DNA of 64,000 nt, from assembly GCF_040939455.1 (NCBI RefSeq), contig NC_134109.1:73003001-73067000 (forward strand), written 5' to 3'. The translations under genes were made by a program, and so were the position numbers. The DNA comes from Microcebus murinus. Its lineage: Eukaryota; Chordata; Mammalia; Primates; Cheirogaleidae. This document shows, one piece after another, positions 12,158-24,720 of this stretch; position 1 is the first letter of the stretch, and each line of letters starts with the position of its first letter. Under the pieces are notes generated by a model, which had not been told where the DNA came from, searched no databases, and was given only the letters and a program-made list of their open reading frames with translations.

Positions 12158-13096
12158 ATGGATGGAATGAATCACTCTGTAGTGTCAGAGTTTCTGTTCC
12201 TGGGACTCACCAGTTCATGGGAGATTCAGCTTCTCCTCTTTGTCTTCTCCTTGCTGTTCTACTTTGCAAGCATGATGGGAAACCTTGTCATTGTCTTCAC
12301 TGTGAGCATGGATGGTCATCTGCACTCCCCCATGTATTTCCTCCTGGCTAACCTCTCAGTCACTGATATGGTATTTTGCTCAATCACAGCCCCTAAGATG
12401 ATTTGTGATATCTTCAAGAGGCACAAAGCCATTTCCTTTTGGGGATGTATTACCCAGATTTTCTTTAGCCATGCCGTAGGGGGCACTGAGATGGTACTGC
12501 TCATAGCCATGGCCTTTGACAGATACGTGGCCATATGCAAGCCCCTCCACTACCTGACCATCATGAGCCCACGGATATGTCTATACTTTTTAGCCACTTC
12601 CTGGATCATTGGCCTTATCCACTCATTGGTCCAGTTAGTTTTTGTGGTAGATTTACCTTTTTGTGGCCCTAATATATTTGATAGTTTTTACTGCGACCTT
12701 CCCCGGCTCCTCAGACTTGCCTGCACAAACACCCAAGAACTGGAGTTCATGGTCACTGTCAATAGTGGGCTCATTTCTGTGGGCTCCTTTGTCTTGCTGG
12801 TCATTTCCTACATCTTTATTCTGCTCACTGTTTGGAAACATTCTTCTGGTAGTTTATCCAAGGCCCTCTCTACTCTGTCAGCTCATATCGCTGTGGTCAT
12901 CCTGTTCTTTGGACCACTGATGTTTTTCTACACATGGCCTTCTCCCACATCTCACCTAGATAAATATCTCGCTATTTTTGATGCATTTATCACTCCTTTT
13001 CTGAATCCAGTCATCTATACATTGAGGAACAAAGATATGAAAGTAGCAATGAGAAGACTATGCAGTCGTCTTGTACATTCCAGGAAGATTTCGTAA
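12158..13096 (+). CDS. OR4F15: Olfactory receptor, OR4F15-like (intact)
   Basis: Intact 312-aa class II odorant receptor. Its motifs sit at the same residue numbers as in the gene at 3881: N5-H-S, GN at 41-42, [10 protein letters not shown] at 118-127, cysteines 97, 169, 179 and 189, KALSTLSAH at 235-243 and NPVIY at 283-287. An in-frame ATG at 12137 would add seven residues, but the ATG at 12158 restores the length shared by all intact copies here. The acceptor TTAG at 12121-12124, after a T-rich tract, leaves only 33 bp of leader. The protein matches human OR4F15 as I remember it, including the distinctive [18 protein letters not shown] stretch. No stop or frameshift is present. It lies 7.3 kb downstream of the OR4F6-like gene in the same orientation, which fits the human order. 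A decayed L1 fragment occupies the presumed intron just upstream. Confidence 0.94.
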   Translation: MDGMNHSVVSEFLFLGLTSSWEIQLLLFVFSLLFYFASMMGNLVIVFTVSMDGHLHSPMYFLLANLSVTDMVFCSITAPKMICDIFKRHKAISFWGCITQIFFSHAVGGTEMVLLIAMAFDRYVAICKPLHYLTIMSPRICLYFLATSWIIGLIHSLVQLVFVVDLPFCGPNIFDSFYCDLPRLLRLACTNTQELEFMVTVNSGLISVGSFVLLVISYIFILLTVWKHSSGSLSKALSTLSAHIAVVILFFGPLMFFYTWPSPTSHLDKYLAIFDAFITPFLNPVIYTLRNKDMKVAMRRLCSRLVHSRKIS

Positions 13097-13599
13097 ATGG
13101 ATCAACTATGAAGATGTGGAACTATGAATTCTCCCGCCTGCTGTTTGTGGAAAAGACATTATGCAATTTCAGAGACATATCCAAGATTTAGGCCACATCA
13201 TATACCTAGAAGTCTACTATCTATTAAAATATGGTATCTATTTCACCATTAAATTAGAAGTGATGTTATTTGATGCTCTGTGCATCACAGTGCTAAATAT
13301 CAAATCTTGTGTCTTTTGTAACCTACCAATTTGAAAGTCCTTATTCTAGGAGAGTACCATGTAATTGACCAAATAATAATATTTTATCATTTTCTATACT
13401 GGGCAAATTTTTCTATTGATAAACAAACTATTCATTCACACAGTCATTAATCTGTTTACTATCTATCTTGATTTTAATTCATTTTGTTCCTGAGCTGTTT
13501 CCTTTCTGTTGTCCCAGTCGCTACACATTTTCATCCTTATCATGCTCCCCTGTCTAGAATCTGGGAAATTGTTAGTCCTATGTTTAGAATATTAGAATT

Positions 13600-13760
13600 T
13601 AAAGCTATAATGGATTATACCTATATCATTTGTTCTAATCTCCTCCAGTTACACATGCTAAAATCCAGGAATTGAGAAGTGACTGCAGTTTGCCCAAGGG
13701 CACACAGCTAGAAATCATCCAAAAGAGCCATAAACCATGCCCCTAGTTGTTAGGTCAGTG
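13600..13760 (+). repeat. MIR
   Basis: The TTGCCCAAGGGCACACAGCTAG core, followed by the downstream part, is characteristic of MIR. Confidence 0.75.
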
Positions 13761-14435
13761 CCCTTTCACTTTCAAATTAATTTTATATTTGAATTTATGT
13801 CATATTCTACTCTTCCAGCTTTTCCTGGTGACCTAATTTTGAGTTTCTTTGAAGAAAGAGCTTTATACCCCTCATTTGTATTCTTTCCTTCTAGTACATT
13901 ATCATTAGTATTTAGCACTTCTTTATCATTTCTAAAACCTTACATAATTTCAACCACTACTACACATTTCCTTATTTGGGGTCTACCAAATATGAATTTT
14001 ATAAATCATTGCTTTAGTTACAAAAAAAAATGTTAAACTTATTAAACAGTATTCTTTTGTCTGTGGTGGTATTCACAGAAATGCTTGATTAAATTTTATT
14101 TTATAGGCCTAAAGTTCACCCAAATACTTACAGTTGATGGTGTGTCCTTTTTGGGAGAAACAAATATGATTGGTGAATTGTGTATTCTGATCAAGTAAAT
14201 CATACTAAAATCTTATGCTTTTTTTTCTTAGAAAGATAAATCTCAAATATTTCAGCAAATAGAAAATGAAATATTTGTAAAATATGTGCAAAAGTTCCTT
14301 TTTCCAAAAATTGTGCAGCTTGTTATCTATCATGGTTACTAAAGAATGGAAAGTAACCTATTAATTAAGTTTCCATCCTTCATGAGGTGACGAGGAATTC
14401 CTCTCATTATTTGTGTCCTAGAGAAGACAATTGGT
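13761..14435. other. Unassigned intergenic DNA
   Basis: AT-rich. A 99-codon frame at 13737-14036 has no recognisable motif and probably no coding role. Confidence 0.4.
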
Positions 14436-14439
14436 GTGA

Positions 14440-14630
14440 CTCATATAGTATTTCTTAGGGTCCAGGTATTGTTCAAAATGCTTTACATTGAATCTTTTGA
14501 AGCAGATACTCTCATCCCCATTTTTGAGAGGAACTGTATAAGGCACAAAAATGCTACATAGCTTCAAGGTCTATAAAGTACAATAATAAGCCTGGATTCC
14601 AAGTCTGGTAGTTTGAATTCAGTATCTGTT
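14440..14630 (+). repeat. MIR
   Basis: TGTTCAAAATGCTTTACATTGAATC, the ATCCCCATTTTTGAGAGG segment and GCCTGGATTCCAAGTCTGGT follow the MIR consensus order. Confidence 0.75.
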
Positions 14631-14639
14631 CTCATATGC

Positions 14640-15335
14640 ATCATATCTGCACAAGAATGCATCTCTGATAATAAAAAGTATCAGAATAACTCCTTTACTA
14701 AAAAGCAACCCCTATTTGCGGGGCCTACTTTGGGTGACCCCATCGCCACCAAAGCCCAGCATTTATGAGGTCAATCAAATTACAAACATTTATTGTGTGT
14801 ATACATTCAGACAGTTTGTTCTAGGCAGTCACTACTACCAGGGAAATTGAAATACCACAATTTCCCTGATGTGCTGTGCAGGAAAAAGTCTAAAGTCAAT
14901 ATTAAGTCAAATATGAGAAAGATACTTGAATGGATCTACCGTGTGTAACCTACTTAGATAACTCTTAACTTTACCCTTCTGGGAGGGGCTGAGGGGGCAT
15001 GGCATCACCATGGCTGCTATAATAAAAATGGTAGAAGGAAGAACAACAGCTAAGTAGGTATACGCAGACATGGTAATAATTCTATCAGTACTTGGCCCAA
15101 ACGTACCTGTGACTATTTCCTTGCACAATCAAACCCCAGGAAAAGAAAGGATATCACAACATTTTAGAAACTGTTAAGCACAGAGTTGATATTTACACCC
15201 ATATTCCTGAATGGTCATTGCTGCTCTTTTGTTTAAGTGAAGGGATGTGGAAATTAGGTAATACATAGAGTCCTTGTCCAGATCTGGTGCATATTGTATC
15301 CCCCAAATGACAACCGTCCAGTGATAATGATAGAA
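14640..15335. other. Unassigned intergenic DNA
   Basis: Includes a GC-richer stretch at 14705-14770 and a 73-codon minus frame (14907-15128) with a hydrophobic segment (AVVLPSTIFIIAAMV). No family was recognised, so I do not call a gene. Confidence 0.35.
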
Positions 15336-15339
15336 TTAT

Positions 15340-15682
15340 TTTTCTTTTTTAGAGACAAGGTCTCACTCTGTTACTAGGGCTAGAGTGTAGTGGCATGATA
15401 ATAGTTCACTGCAGCCCTGAATCCCCTGGGCTAAACCAATCCTCCTGCTTCAGCCTCCTGTTTCAGTCCTATCTACTCCTACCTACTCGGTAGGTAGGAG
15501 TAGGTAGGAGTAGATAGGACTACAGACGTACACCACCATGCCCAGCTAGTATTTTTTTTTTTTGTAGAGACAGTGTCTTGCCATGTTGCCCAGGCTGGTC
15601 TCCAACTCCTGACCTCAAGCAACAATACTGCCTTGGCCTCCCAAAGTGCTAGGCTTAGTGGCACGAGCCACCATAACTGGCT
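15340..15682 (-). mobile_element. Old Alu with an internal hairpin
   Basis: Dimeric Alu in reverse orientation (AGAGACAAGGTCTCACTCTG to GCACGAGCCACCATAACTGG). The region normally reading CAGCCTCCTGAGTAGCTGGG is replaced by a perfect 22-bp inverted repeat, 15465-15486 with 15500-15521. Confidence 0.88.
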
Positions 15683-15824
15683 ATACACCATTTCTCAAAT
15701 GAAAAATTTAAGTTGATATATATATGATATTCGGTACAACTACACACTCATTCTTCATTCTTTGTCCTATGTGTTATAGCTATTATAGCAGGGAAGTCAC
15801 TGAAACTGTCCCATCTTCAGGCTA

Positions 15825-16245
<421 letters not shown>

Positions 16246-16259
16246 TTAAGGTTAGTGGT

Positions 16260-18480
16260 GGCCTAAAGATATCCCAAAGATACAGGAATGGTGATCCCCA
16301 TTGTACCTCCATTTATTTCACCAATGTGTCTCCTACAAAAACCAGTGTGTTCCTGGAGGATGCCAATGGATTGTTGTAAACTCATCCCATTAGTAGCTTT
16401 AATGGTAGCTACTGTGTCAAAAGCAGTATCTTTGCTAGAGCAGATTAATGTACCTGTAGGTATATGATATGTGACCATTAGTCTGGTAACTTTTCTTTTC
16501 CATGTCTTTCAAAAAGGATAGATAATTAGCTACAGTTAGCATTCACTTGTAATGGACAACATATACATTTATTATTTTACCCTTTGTCATAATATAGTCT
16601 GAAGAGACCTGGACCATTTGAATGCTTTCCAGATCATCATAATGGTCCATTATATTGATGGCATCATGCTAGCAAACCAAATGAAGAAAAATGGTAAGTA
16701 TTCAATGCTTTGGTAATATACATGTGATCTCAAGGAAGGGAATAAACTCTATGGAAAATTTATGAAATTGTCACAACATGAAAATTTGGGGAGTCCGGCA
16801 GTTTGGGACATGCCAAGAGATCCTCTTCAAAGTAAAGTAAAATTATTGCATCCTTTACCTCCCATCACTAATAAGAAAACACAATGTCTGGTAGATTTCT
16901 TCTGGTTCTGGAGGAAGCATATTCTATAACCAGGAATACAGTGTCAACCCATGTCTAGAAGACATGAAAGGCTGTCAGCTTTGATGTGGTACAGATCTGG
17001 AAAAGGTTGCAAGTCTAGATTTTGTGCAAATGCCCTTGCTTCTTGAGCCATACTACCTGGCATAGCCTGTGGTATTAGAAAAATTGGTGGCGAGAAGAGA
17101 AAAGGTGTGAAGTTTATATTAAAAGCAAGTACCAATTGGATAATTACAACAAAAACTTTTATTGGCTTAAGCAAACATTTTCCTAAGGATTACAGAGTAA
17201 TGAATATACAGGCATACCATGTCACAACATGTCACATCATACCAAGGACCCACTTCAAAGAAGCAGAAGAGTGAGAGTCAGCACACAACCATTATATCTT
17301 TTGGCTCAACCATATGGAATTTGCTGGTGTAACACAGCAATGGAGTGCCTTATTGCAGGTGCAACTGAAGCACCAGCTTAGAGATAATCTTTTGAAAATG
17401 GGATGCAATTTTCTAGGATACTGTATATATAATAAATCAATAATAATTATTTGGTATTATGTTTCCATTAGGTAGCATTCATAGGTCCAGGAACCAAGGT
17501 GCAGTCAGGGAATTTGAGCTTCCCATCTTGCAACTCTGAGTACTTTTTGTTTAGAAGTCCTGGTTCTCATACAAGAGGAAACCAGAGACACAAGAGTTCT
17601 ATTTTGGTCTACAGCTATTGGCCAGGAAATTCAAAATTCTTGTTCCAAGAACAAACAGTCAAGAAGAGCAATCACCGTCCTGGCAGGAATAATTGATCAT
17701 TAGGAAGAAATAAAGCTGTTGTTAGGCAATGGAAGTAGAGAGGACACAGTGCGGACCAGCTGATCCACATGGGTGACTTAATATTCCCTTAGCCAATTTT
17801 GGTGGTAGATGGACAAGTACAGCAGCCACTGCCTGAAAAGTGCATAGTAAGCAGTGGCTTGAAGTGCTCATGGATGACCACCTAGGTCAACTTATGAGCC
17901 AACTATGACAGAAGATTTGCCAACTGAAGAATCTAGACTGTATAGGAGAGGAGGGACATGAGTACCAGGTGGGGTTTCACAACTCACTCCAGGAATAGGT
18001 TTTGTAATTCATCCCATTAGCTTTCCTCTAATGAGATGTGTTCAGGGTAAGAGGCAGACTAAAGCCCTGGAAGAGCTATTCCTAGAGCTCAAGTGAAGCA
18101 TGAAGATGCAAGTGACTCCATGGTGGATGTCATGTATGCTCTGGTCTATCATCCAGGTCCCCTCTTCATCACAGAAAAATTTATTCCCCCAGCTGGTAGA
18201 AAGTCTGTTGCCTGATATGTCTCATCATTCTGCCCTCCTTGGAATGGACTTGGATAAGGAGAGCTGATTTAACCAAGACCACATCCACTTTTGTGGCAGG
18301 TTCCCCCAACAGCCTACTTGATACAATTCTGAAAGGTCATCCTAGGTTCAGAACTCCCTGCAAGGATGGCTGAGGCCTTGTTGCAACTGTACTCTTGTCC
18401 AATTTCTTCTTCTGCCACATCTAGCTTAATCCCTACCTTCAAACAGAATTGATCCTGAGAGCACTCCCCAACAAACTTCT
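16260..18480 (+). mobile_element. Decayed endogenous retrovirus pol, copy A
   Basis: Reading the plus strand in shifting frames gives recognisable retroviral pol pieces. The reverse-transcriptase active-site region at 16645-16670 reads HYIDGIML, with Gly replacing the second catalytic Asp. At about 16827-16925 a connection-domain segment contains CLVDFFWFWRKHI. Beyond it come weaker RNase H and integrase-like stretches. Stops and frameshifts occur throughout and no open frame exceeds about 90 codons. No LTR was found at either end. It is an old, non-functional relic; a class I or ERV-L type origin is possible but was not decided. Confidence 0.65.
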
Positions 18481-18499
18481 TGCATACTGATCTCAGAGT

Positions 18500-20070
18500 C
18501 TGCTTGGGATCTCAACCTTTGATGCAAAGGTTTTCCTGATCTCTGTCATATTACTGCCAGAGAAAGATATCACGGATGTTGGTATTCTATGGGATATTAT
18601 GTTGGTAATATTTCATAGCATCATGCTAATTAGATCTCATGACCTAGAAGTAACAAGTACTCTAGAAGCCTTAGTAAGAAGCATAATGTACCAGATGAAG
18701 GAAAATGAATCCTGCAAATGTTCAGGGACCTCACACATCAGTGACTTCTATCCCTAAGTGGCATGGTGGCATGCCAAGGTACTTCTTCCAAAGTTGCTGC
18801 ACCTTGCAATGCCTGCCACAGAGAAAGAGGCCCAATGCTTGGTGAATTTCTTTGGAATTTGGAGGCAACATATTCTGTAAAAAGTGTGTTGCTCCAACTC
18901 ATTTATTGTGGAATCATAGGCTGCCAGTTTCAAGTTGTGTCTGGAGCAAGAAAAGTCTCTGTGCACGGTCTACAAGGCAATAGTAACCTGCATAAGTAGG
19001 AGCTCAGACTCCTACTTCTTCACAGCATTACTGAAAATTCTCTATGACCAATTAAGAGTGGAGGACAAAACATGAGCCTGGTTTACAAATATATATGCAT
19101 GTTATGCTGGCATCAACTGTAGTTGAATAAGCACTGTATTAAACCCTACTAAGAGATTGCCCTGAAGGATAGTGGCTAATGACAGTTCTTCTAATGGAAA
19201 GAACTTTAGGGAATACATTTAGTTACATACTGTCTTTGGAAGGAGAAATGGCTTGAGATACAGATCTTACTAATTCTTGGGCAGACCTAATGGTTTGTTT
19301 GGTTGTTCAGAAATAACAAGATTGTGGCCGGGCACGGTGGCTCACGCCTGTAATCCTAGCACTCTGGGAGGCTGAGGTGAGCGGATTGCTCAAGGTCAGG
19401 AATTCAAAACCAGCCTGAGCAAGATGCCATCTCTACTAAAAATAGAAAGAAATTAATTGACCAACTAAAAAAAATATATATACAAAAAATTAGCTAGGCA
19501 TGGTGGTGCATTCAGGAGGCTGAAGCAGAAGGATCGCTTGAGCCCAGGAGTTTGAGGTTGCTGTGAGCTAGGCTGATGCCATGGCACTCACTCTAGCCTG
19601 GGCAACAAAGTGAGACTCTGTCTCAAAAAAAAAAAAAGAAATAACAAGATTGTAAAATTATTGGCATGGACTTCTGGGTACAGGTATGTATTTATACTTC
19701 AAAGAAAGGCACAGAAAATGAAGACTTTTATGCTCATATACAGCCTATTAGAGGTTGATAAGTGTCCAGGAGCAGATGACCTGCCCCTGTAAAGGCCAGT
19801 CAGTCCTTTTCCCCAGCTATTCTAGGACTGCTTAATTGGTACTAAACTGGCCATAGCAACATAGATGAAATCTCTGCATAAAATCAACACCATGAATTTC
19901 CCCTCAATAAGGCTGACCTTGCTGTCATCACTGTTGAGCGCTCAAGCTGCTGACATAAATGTAAAGGATCAGCACCCACTATGGTACTTATCTCACCATA
20001 CTGTGAGACTAGCTGTAGCTGTCCACCTTTTGAAAGGATGAATAGAGTTAAACTCTTCTTTTATTGAATT
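18500..20070 (+). mobile_element. Decayed endogenous retrovirus pol, copy B
   Basis: A second copy of the same pol region in the same orientation. The segment just after the RT active site is seen at 18620-18700, and the connection segment (CLVNFFGIWRQHI) at 18775-18890. The latter aligns with 16808-16930 of copy A, 1.96 kb upstream. It is somewhat better preserved than copy A (18763-18999 is open for 78 codons) but is still broken by stops. A young Alu (19326-19636) is inserted in it. The stretch 19650-20070 is probably later pol sequence, with low certainty. No LTRs were recognised. Confidence 0.6.
19326..19636 (+). mobile_element. Young Alu, lemur type
   Basis: Complete dimeric Alu flanked by a perfect 17-bp target duplication, AGAAATAACAAGATTGT, at 19309-19325 and 19637-19653. 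It interrupts the pol relic. Confidence 0.95.
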
Positions 20071-20239
20071 GGAAAAGGCTAATCCTCATATATATGCATA
20101 TATAAAAAGTCATAGAGATAAATATTATACACACATATATTATAAATGTATATTTATTATCTGTAAATATATAGTATATAATTATATAATGTAAATATGT
20201 TATAACACCTTTTCCTTTCTTTCTTTCTCTTTTCTTTCT

Positions 20240-22265
20240 TGTGGCTCTTGGGGCCCCAGTGGCTGCTCCACCAGCAAAAGAGATCCCGGTGGTCCTAGTG
20301 GACCCACACAGCCAACAGTGCTATGTGCCTGGGCCTTTGGGGGCAAGAGTGGCTTCACCAAGTGCTTCGAGATCCATCTCAGACACGGACACCAGGCGGT
20401 GTTCACAGGCAAGATCGTGCCTGTCTCTGCTGCTCAAGCCGCACAGAAGAAGAAGTCCATGGAGATTTCCATTCACCGCGGCCTCGCCCACCAGCACGTC
20501 GTGGGCTTCCATGGCTTTTCAAGGACAACGACTACATTCGTGGCGTTGGAGCTCTGCCGCGGGCGGTCTCCCCTGGAGCTGCATACGAGGAGGAAAACCC
20601 TCACCAAGCCTGAGGCCTGATACTACCTGAGGCAAATAGTGCTTGGCTGCCGGTACCTGCACCGAAACCCAGTTACTCACTGGGACCTCCAGCTGGGCAA
20701 CTTCTTCCTGAATGAGGACCTGGAGGTGAAAATAAGGGATTTGGGACTGGCGACCGAAGGCGAATATGATGGGGAGCGGAAGAGGACCCTGTGTGGGACT
20801 CCCTAATCACACAGCTCCTGAGGTGCTGAGCAAGATAGGGCACAGTTTCAAGGTGGATGTGTGGTCCGTTGGGTGCATCCTGTATAGCTTGTCAGTGGGG
20901 AAACCACCTTTTGAGACCTCTTGCCTAAAAGAGACCTACATCTGGATCAAGAAGAATGAATACAGTACTCCCAAGCACATCAACCCTATGGCCACCTCCC
21001 TCATCCAGAAGATACTTCCGACAGATCCCACCGCCAGCCCAACCATTAGCAAGCTGCTCAACGACGAGTTCTCTACTCCTGGCTACGCCCCTGCCCCGCT
21101 CCCCATCACCTGCCTCGCCATTCCACTGGGTTTTCAATCACTCCCAGCATCCTGGACCCCAGCAACTGGAAACCCCTCCCGGTCCTCAATGAAGGCATGG
21201 AGAACCCCTGCCTGAGCGTCCCCGGGAGAAAGAGGAACCAATGGTTCCGGAGACAGGTGAGGTTGTCGACTGCCACCTTGGCGACATGTTGCAGCAGCTA
21301 CACGGTGTCAACGCCTCCAAGCTCTCAGAGCAAGGGCTGGTGAGGAGGCTGCGGATCCCGCCTGCATCAGCATCTTCTGGGTCAGCAAGTGGGTGGACTA
21401 TTCAGACAAGTACGGCCTCGGGTACCAGCTGTGTGAGAACAGTGTGGGAGTTCTCTTCAATGACTCGACTCGCCTTATCCTCTACAACAAAGGTGACAGC
21501 CTGCAGTACATGGAGCGTTATGGCCCTGAGTCCTGCCTCACCATGAGTTCCCATCCCAGCTCCTTGTTGAAGAAGATCACCCTCCTTAAGTTTTTCCAAA
21601 ATTACATGAGCCAACACTTGTTGAAGGCGGTTGCCAACATCACACCTGGTACCCAACCTGCGTACCTGGTTCCGCACCCTCAGCGCCATCATCCTGCACG
21701 TCAGCAATGGCAGTGTGCAGATCAACTTCCTCCAGGACCATACCAAACTCATCTTGTGCCCGCTGACGGTGGCTGTGACCTACATCAAGGAGAAGCATGA
21801 CTTCGGCACGTACCGCCTGAGCCTCCTGGAGGAGTACGGCTGCTGCAAGGAGCTGGCCTGCCTGCTGCGCTGCGCCCGCGCCATGGTGGACAAGCTGCGG
21901 AGCTCGGGCTCAGCCACCAATCGCCTCAAGGCCTCCTCATAGGCAGCCCCGGACTCGTGCCCCTTCCCCACTCCCACCAGCACCTAAGACCTGCACTGGT
22001 CAAAGTCCACAGTGCTGTTTTGGTAATGTGGCCCCCAGCCCTGGGGACTGGGCAGAGAGCTGCGTCGTCCTTGCCTGTGGAGGTGGCTGTGTATAAACTT
22101 ATACTGTGTATAAACTTTTTGTGCATGTTGGGGTATGGGTTCTATGGCCTCTTCCCATTCACTCTCAACCCCACTATATGAATTATACAGAATATTTCTA
22201 TTGAATTCTGGACTGTTCCTTTCCTTGCATTTATACACATTAAACATATGTAAATCTAAAAAAAA
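20240..22265 (+). pseudogene. PLK1P: Processed pseudogene of polo-like kinase 1
   Basis: Intronless, decayed copy of PLK1 mRNA (the mitotic Ser/Thr kinase with C-terminal polo boxes). It starts near residue 25 of the parent (AAPPAKEIP) and runs through the kinase domain, the linker and both polo boxes to a TAG at 21940-21942. About 300 bp of 3' UTR follow, with ATTAAA at 22239-22244 and an oligo(A) run at 22258-22265, so it is a retrocopy. Breaks: frameshifts near 20350, 20520-20540, 20800-20810, 21130-21180 and 21350-21390; a TGA at 20618-20620 where an Arg codon is expected; the HRDLK catalytic motif reads HWDLQ; DFG reads DLG. Long stretches of the polo boxes remain in frame (21393-21650 and 21660-21942). 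Its GC content is well above that of its surroundings. I saw no clear target-site duplication. Not expected to make a kinase. Confidence 0.95.
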
Positions 22266-22269
22266 ATGC

Positions 22270-24515
22270 ACTGAGGGAAATTCTGTTATCAAAATAGGCC
22301 TCATAACTAGATAGAGAAATGTGGATTTTGACAGTTATGTTTTGTGTTAATTTTTTCTGCCCCTCTTTTCCCACTGGTTAATTCATATGAAGGACACTGG
22401 TAGAGGCTAGCATTTTGGGTTTAGATTACTCTGCAAAGATGTAACTATTTCTCCTATGATACAAAATTTCTTCTATCCTGATATTATTTGTCCTGCCCTG
22501 ATTGCTCCCTGTATACAAGAGTAGACACGGAGAGTAAAAGAATACTTTCCATTCATCCCTCCAGTTTCATTCTCAACCCTTCTCCATCAACTGTGTATTT
22601 ATTAAGTTCTTCTCCAGTTAACTATTTTGAGTGTGCCATCTCTTATCCTAGAAGGAGCCTGATTGATACAAGTATACAAAACAGAAGGTCAAATTCCTTC
22701 TTTTCTTGCTTAACAATTTCACTGCCCTGAAATACATATTGAAAAAAGTTTATTGCTTATTTTTCCAGATACATATATATTATATACAAAGTGACATATT
22801 AAATGCTGTTTTGCTGTCCACTGTTTCACTTAACAGAATGTTGTGGTTGTCTTTAATTACAGAGATTTTGAACTTGCTTTTTAAAGGCTTTGGAAAATGT
22901 CATTGTCTGGATATAGCATAACTTAATTTAATTTATCATCAAATGATAGATGTTTTAGTTGTTTCATTTACTATGAAGCTCTAAACACTGGAAAGAACTT
23001 CTGTAAAACTAAATCTTGGTACACATCTATAATTACTCAGTATATGATTGTATAAAAATGACGTGGTATGTACGTTCTTCTGCCATTTACTCTATAAAAA
23101 TTTAGCACATTGACTTCTATGGACATGATCAAGTGATTATAGTTAATTTTTTGAGTTAACATTTACCTATTGTCAGGGATCAATTATCATGGGTAATTAT
23201 TAATAGTTCCAATAAAATAGGACAAAGATATTAGACAATAAAATTCCACTTTTGTTTCTCTATTTCTCTCAAGTGTCTTTTTATGAGTTTTTATATCCTT
23301 TGGATCCACTGGAGAAAGAAAATAGTTCTCTACGGGCGAGTACCTGATCCATGAGCTCCTTCTAAACCATCATGCTTTTGCAGTATCACTTGGTCACTGT
23401 CCTCTTGAGGTCTATGTAATTAGCTTCATGTCTTCCTATGGCAGGATATTACATGGTATTTTGTGTTGGACAAACAGGAAAATCTCAGAGTCTTTGAAGA
23501 TGCTAGTCTCTTTATACAGGTAAAATGGAAGGATGGAAATGTATTTAGCAGTGGGAAGAGTGACTTTAGTCTCAGACGTGGTTTTCTTAATGGAACTGCT
23601 ATGGACATGAGTCTTAACCTAAGGCGTGTGCATGTCATCCTAAAGTGAAGTATATACTCTGGTTTCTCTTCAGATCAAATAACTCTTTTGCCTTTTACTA
23701 ATGTGAAGTAGATAGCAACCAGAATAAGAAATAGAATAGCACAGGAGAATAATTCTGAAAAAGTTTATTAACATATTGGAAAAGGTTAACTGAACTTGAC
23801 TTTGAACTAGAATTATATTGTGCCCAGGGAAATGTGAAAGACATTGGAAAAAGTGAAATGGCTTTGCAATGTTTTGGATTCACTATAGGTTGCAATTAAT
23901 CTCTCTGTACTCATTGATGATGATATGAATGATTCTCATCATCAGTCACTTGGTAAAAAGGCAAGAAAATTGATGACACATGAAAATAGAATAATAAAAG
24001 TTATTATATATATTTTTATCTCAGTTTTCTTTTTAAAAGAGATGGGTATAAACGGATCATCTTTCAGACCAAGAGAAGCAAATTTATTATGAATTTGTCA
24101 AGTTTGCAAGGTAGAAAACAGTTTCAGAGACACCTGAATATAAATAAAAGACATGGATACCAAATGCCTATGGTTGAATAAATAACTCAAATGTAATGTC
24201 ATTTTAAAATGCTATGTAAACAATTTTAAAACAAAATAGTACATAAAACCACCTGGGGTTAGGTTCCTGATCTCTTATGTGGTTCAAAATTAGAGTATTT
24301 GTATTAATTTCATCTCTAAGCTATAAGTAAATAAACAAGGGCTTAGAGTGTGTTAACAAAAATCTCTTTAGGGATGGAGTAAGTGAGAAAAAATTTCTAA
24401 GAGTAAATAAAAGGATATTGAATTTGTTGACTTTTATGAACAGAAAGCTAAGGGGCAACTTATTTTGTTGTATTTATATATATATATAAGTTTGTTTGAT
24501 CAAATAGCTGAGTAT
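22270..24515. other. Unassigned intergenic DNA
   Basis: No credible gene. About 22740-23170 resembles an ancient L1 3' region (ACTGTTTCACTTAACAGAAT, TAACTTAATTTAATTTATCA) but is too diverged to name. Short frames at 23426-23648 on both strands overlap and are uninformative. Confidence 0.4.
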
Positions 24516-24519
24516 AAAA

Positions 24520-24720
24520 CTTTATTTTATCCCTGCAATTTAGCCAGTGAAGTTAGCAATGTGACAGACAAATAAACTAGGCTCAAGAGTTTAAGTAAGT
24601 TATCCAATCTCAACTTGTCAGTGGCTGAACTGTGGCATAAATATTGGTTTTCTGACTCCAAAGCCCACATTATTTCTACTATACCATATTACTTCTCTAT
24701 ACAAAACTCAAATTACAGTA
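24520..24720 (+). repeat. MIR
   Basis: GAGTTTAAGTAAGTTATCCAATC, the TTGTCAGTGGCTGAACTG segment and TTTCTGACTCCAAAGCCCA follow the MIR core in order. Confidence 0.75.

Noticed and set aside
14907..15128. 73-codon minus-strand frame with a hydrophobic segment
   Set aside because: No family recognised, no homologous frame nearby, and random hydrophobic frames of this size are common here.
20241..20630. 129-codon ORF and overlapping frames in the PLK1-like region
   Set aside because: They are frame-shifted shadows of a processed pseudogene; only parts match PLK1 and none covers a whole domain.
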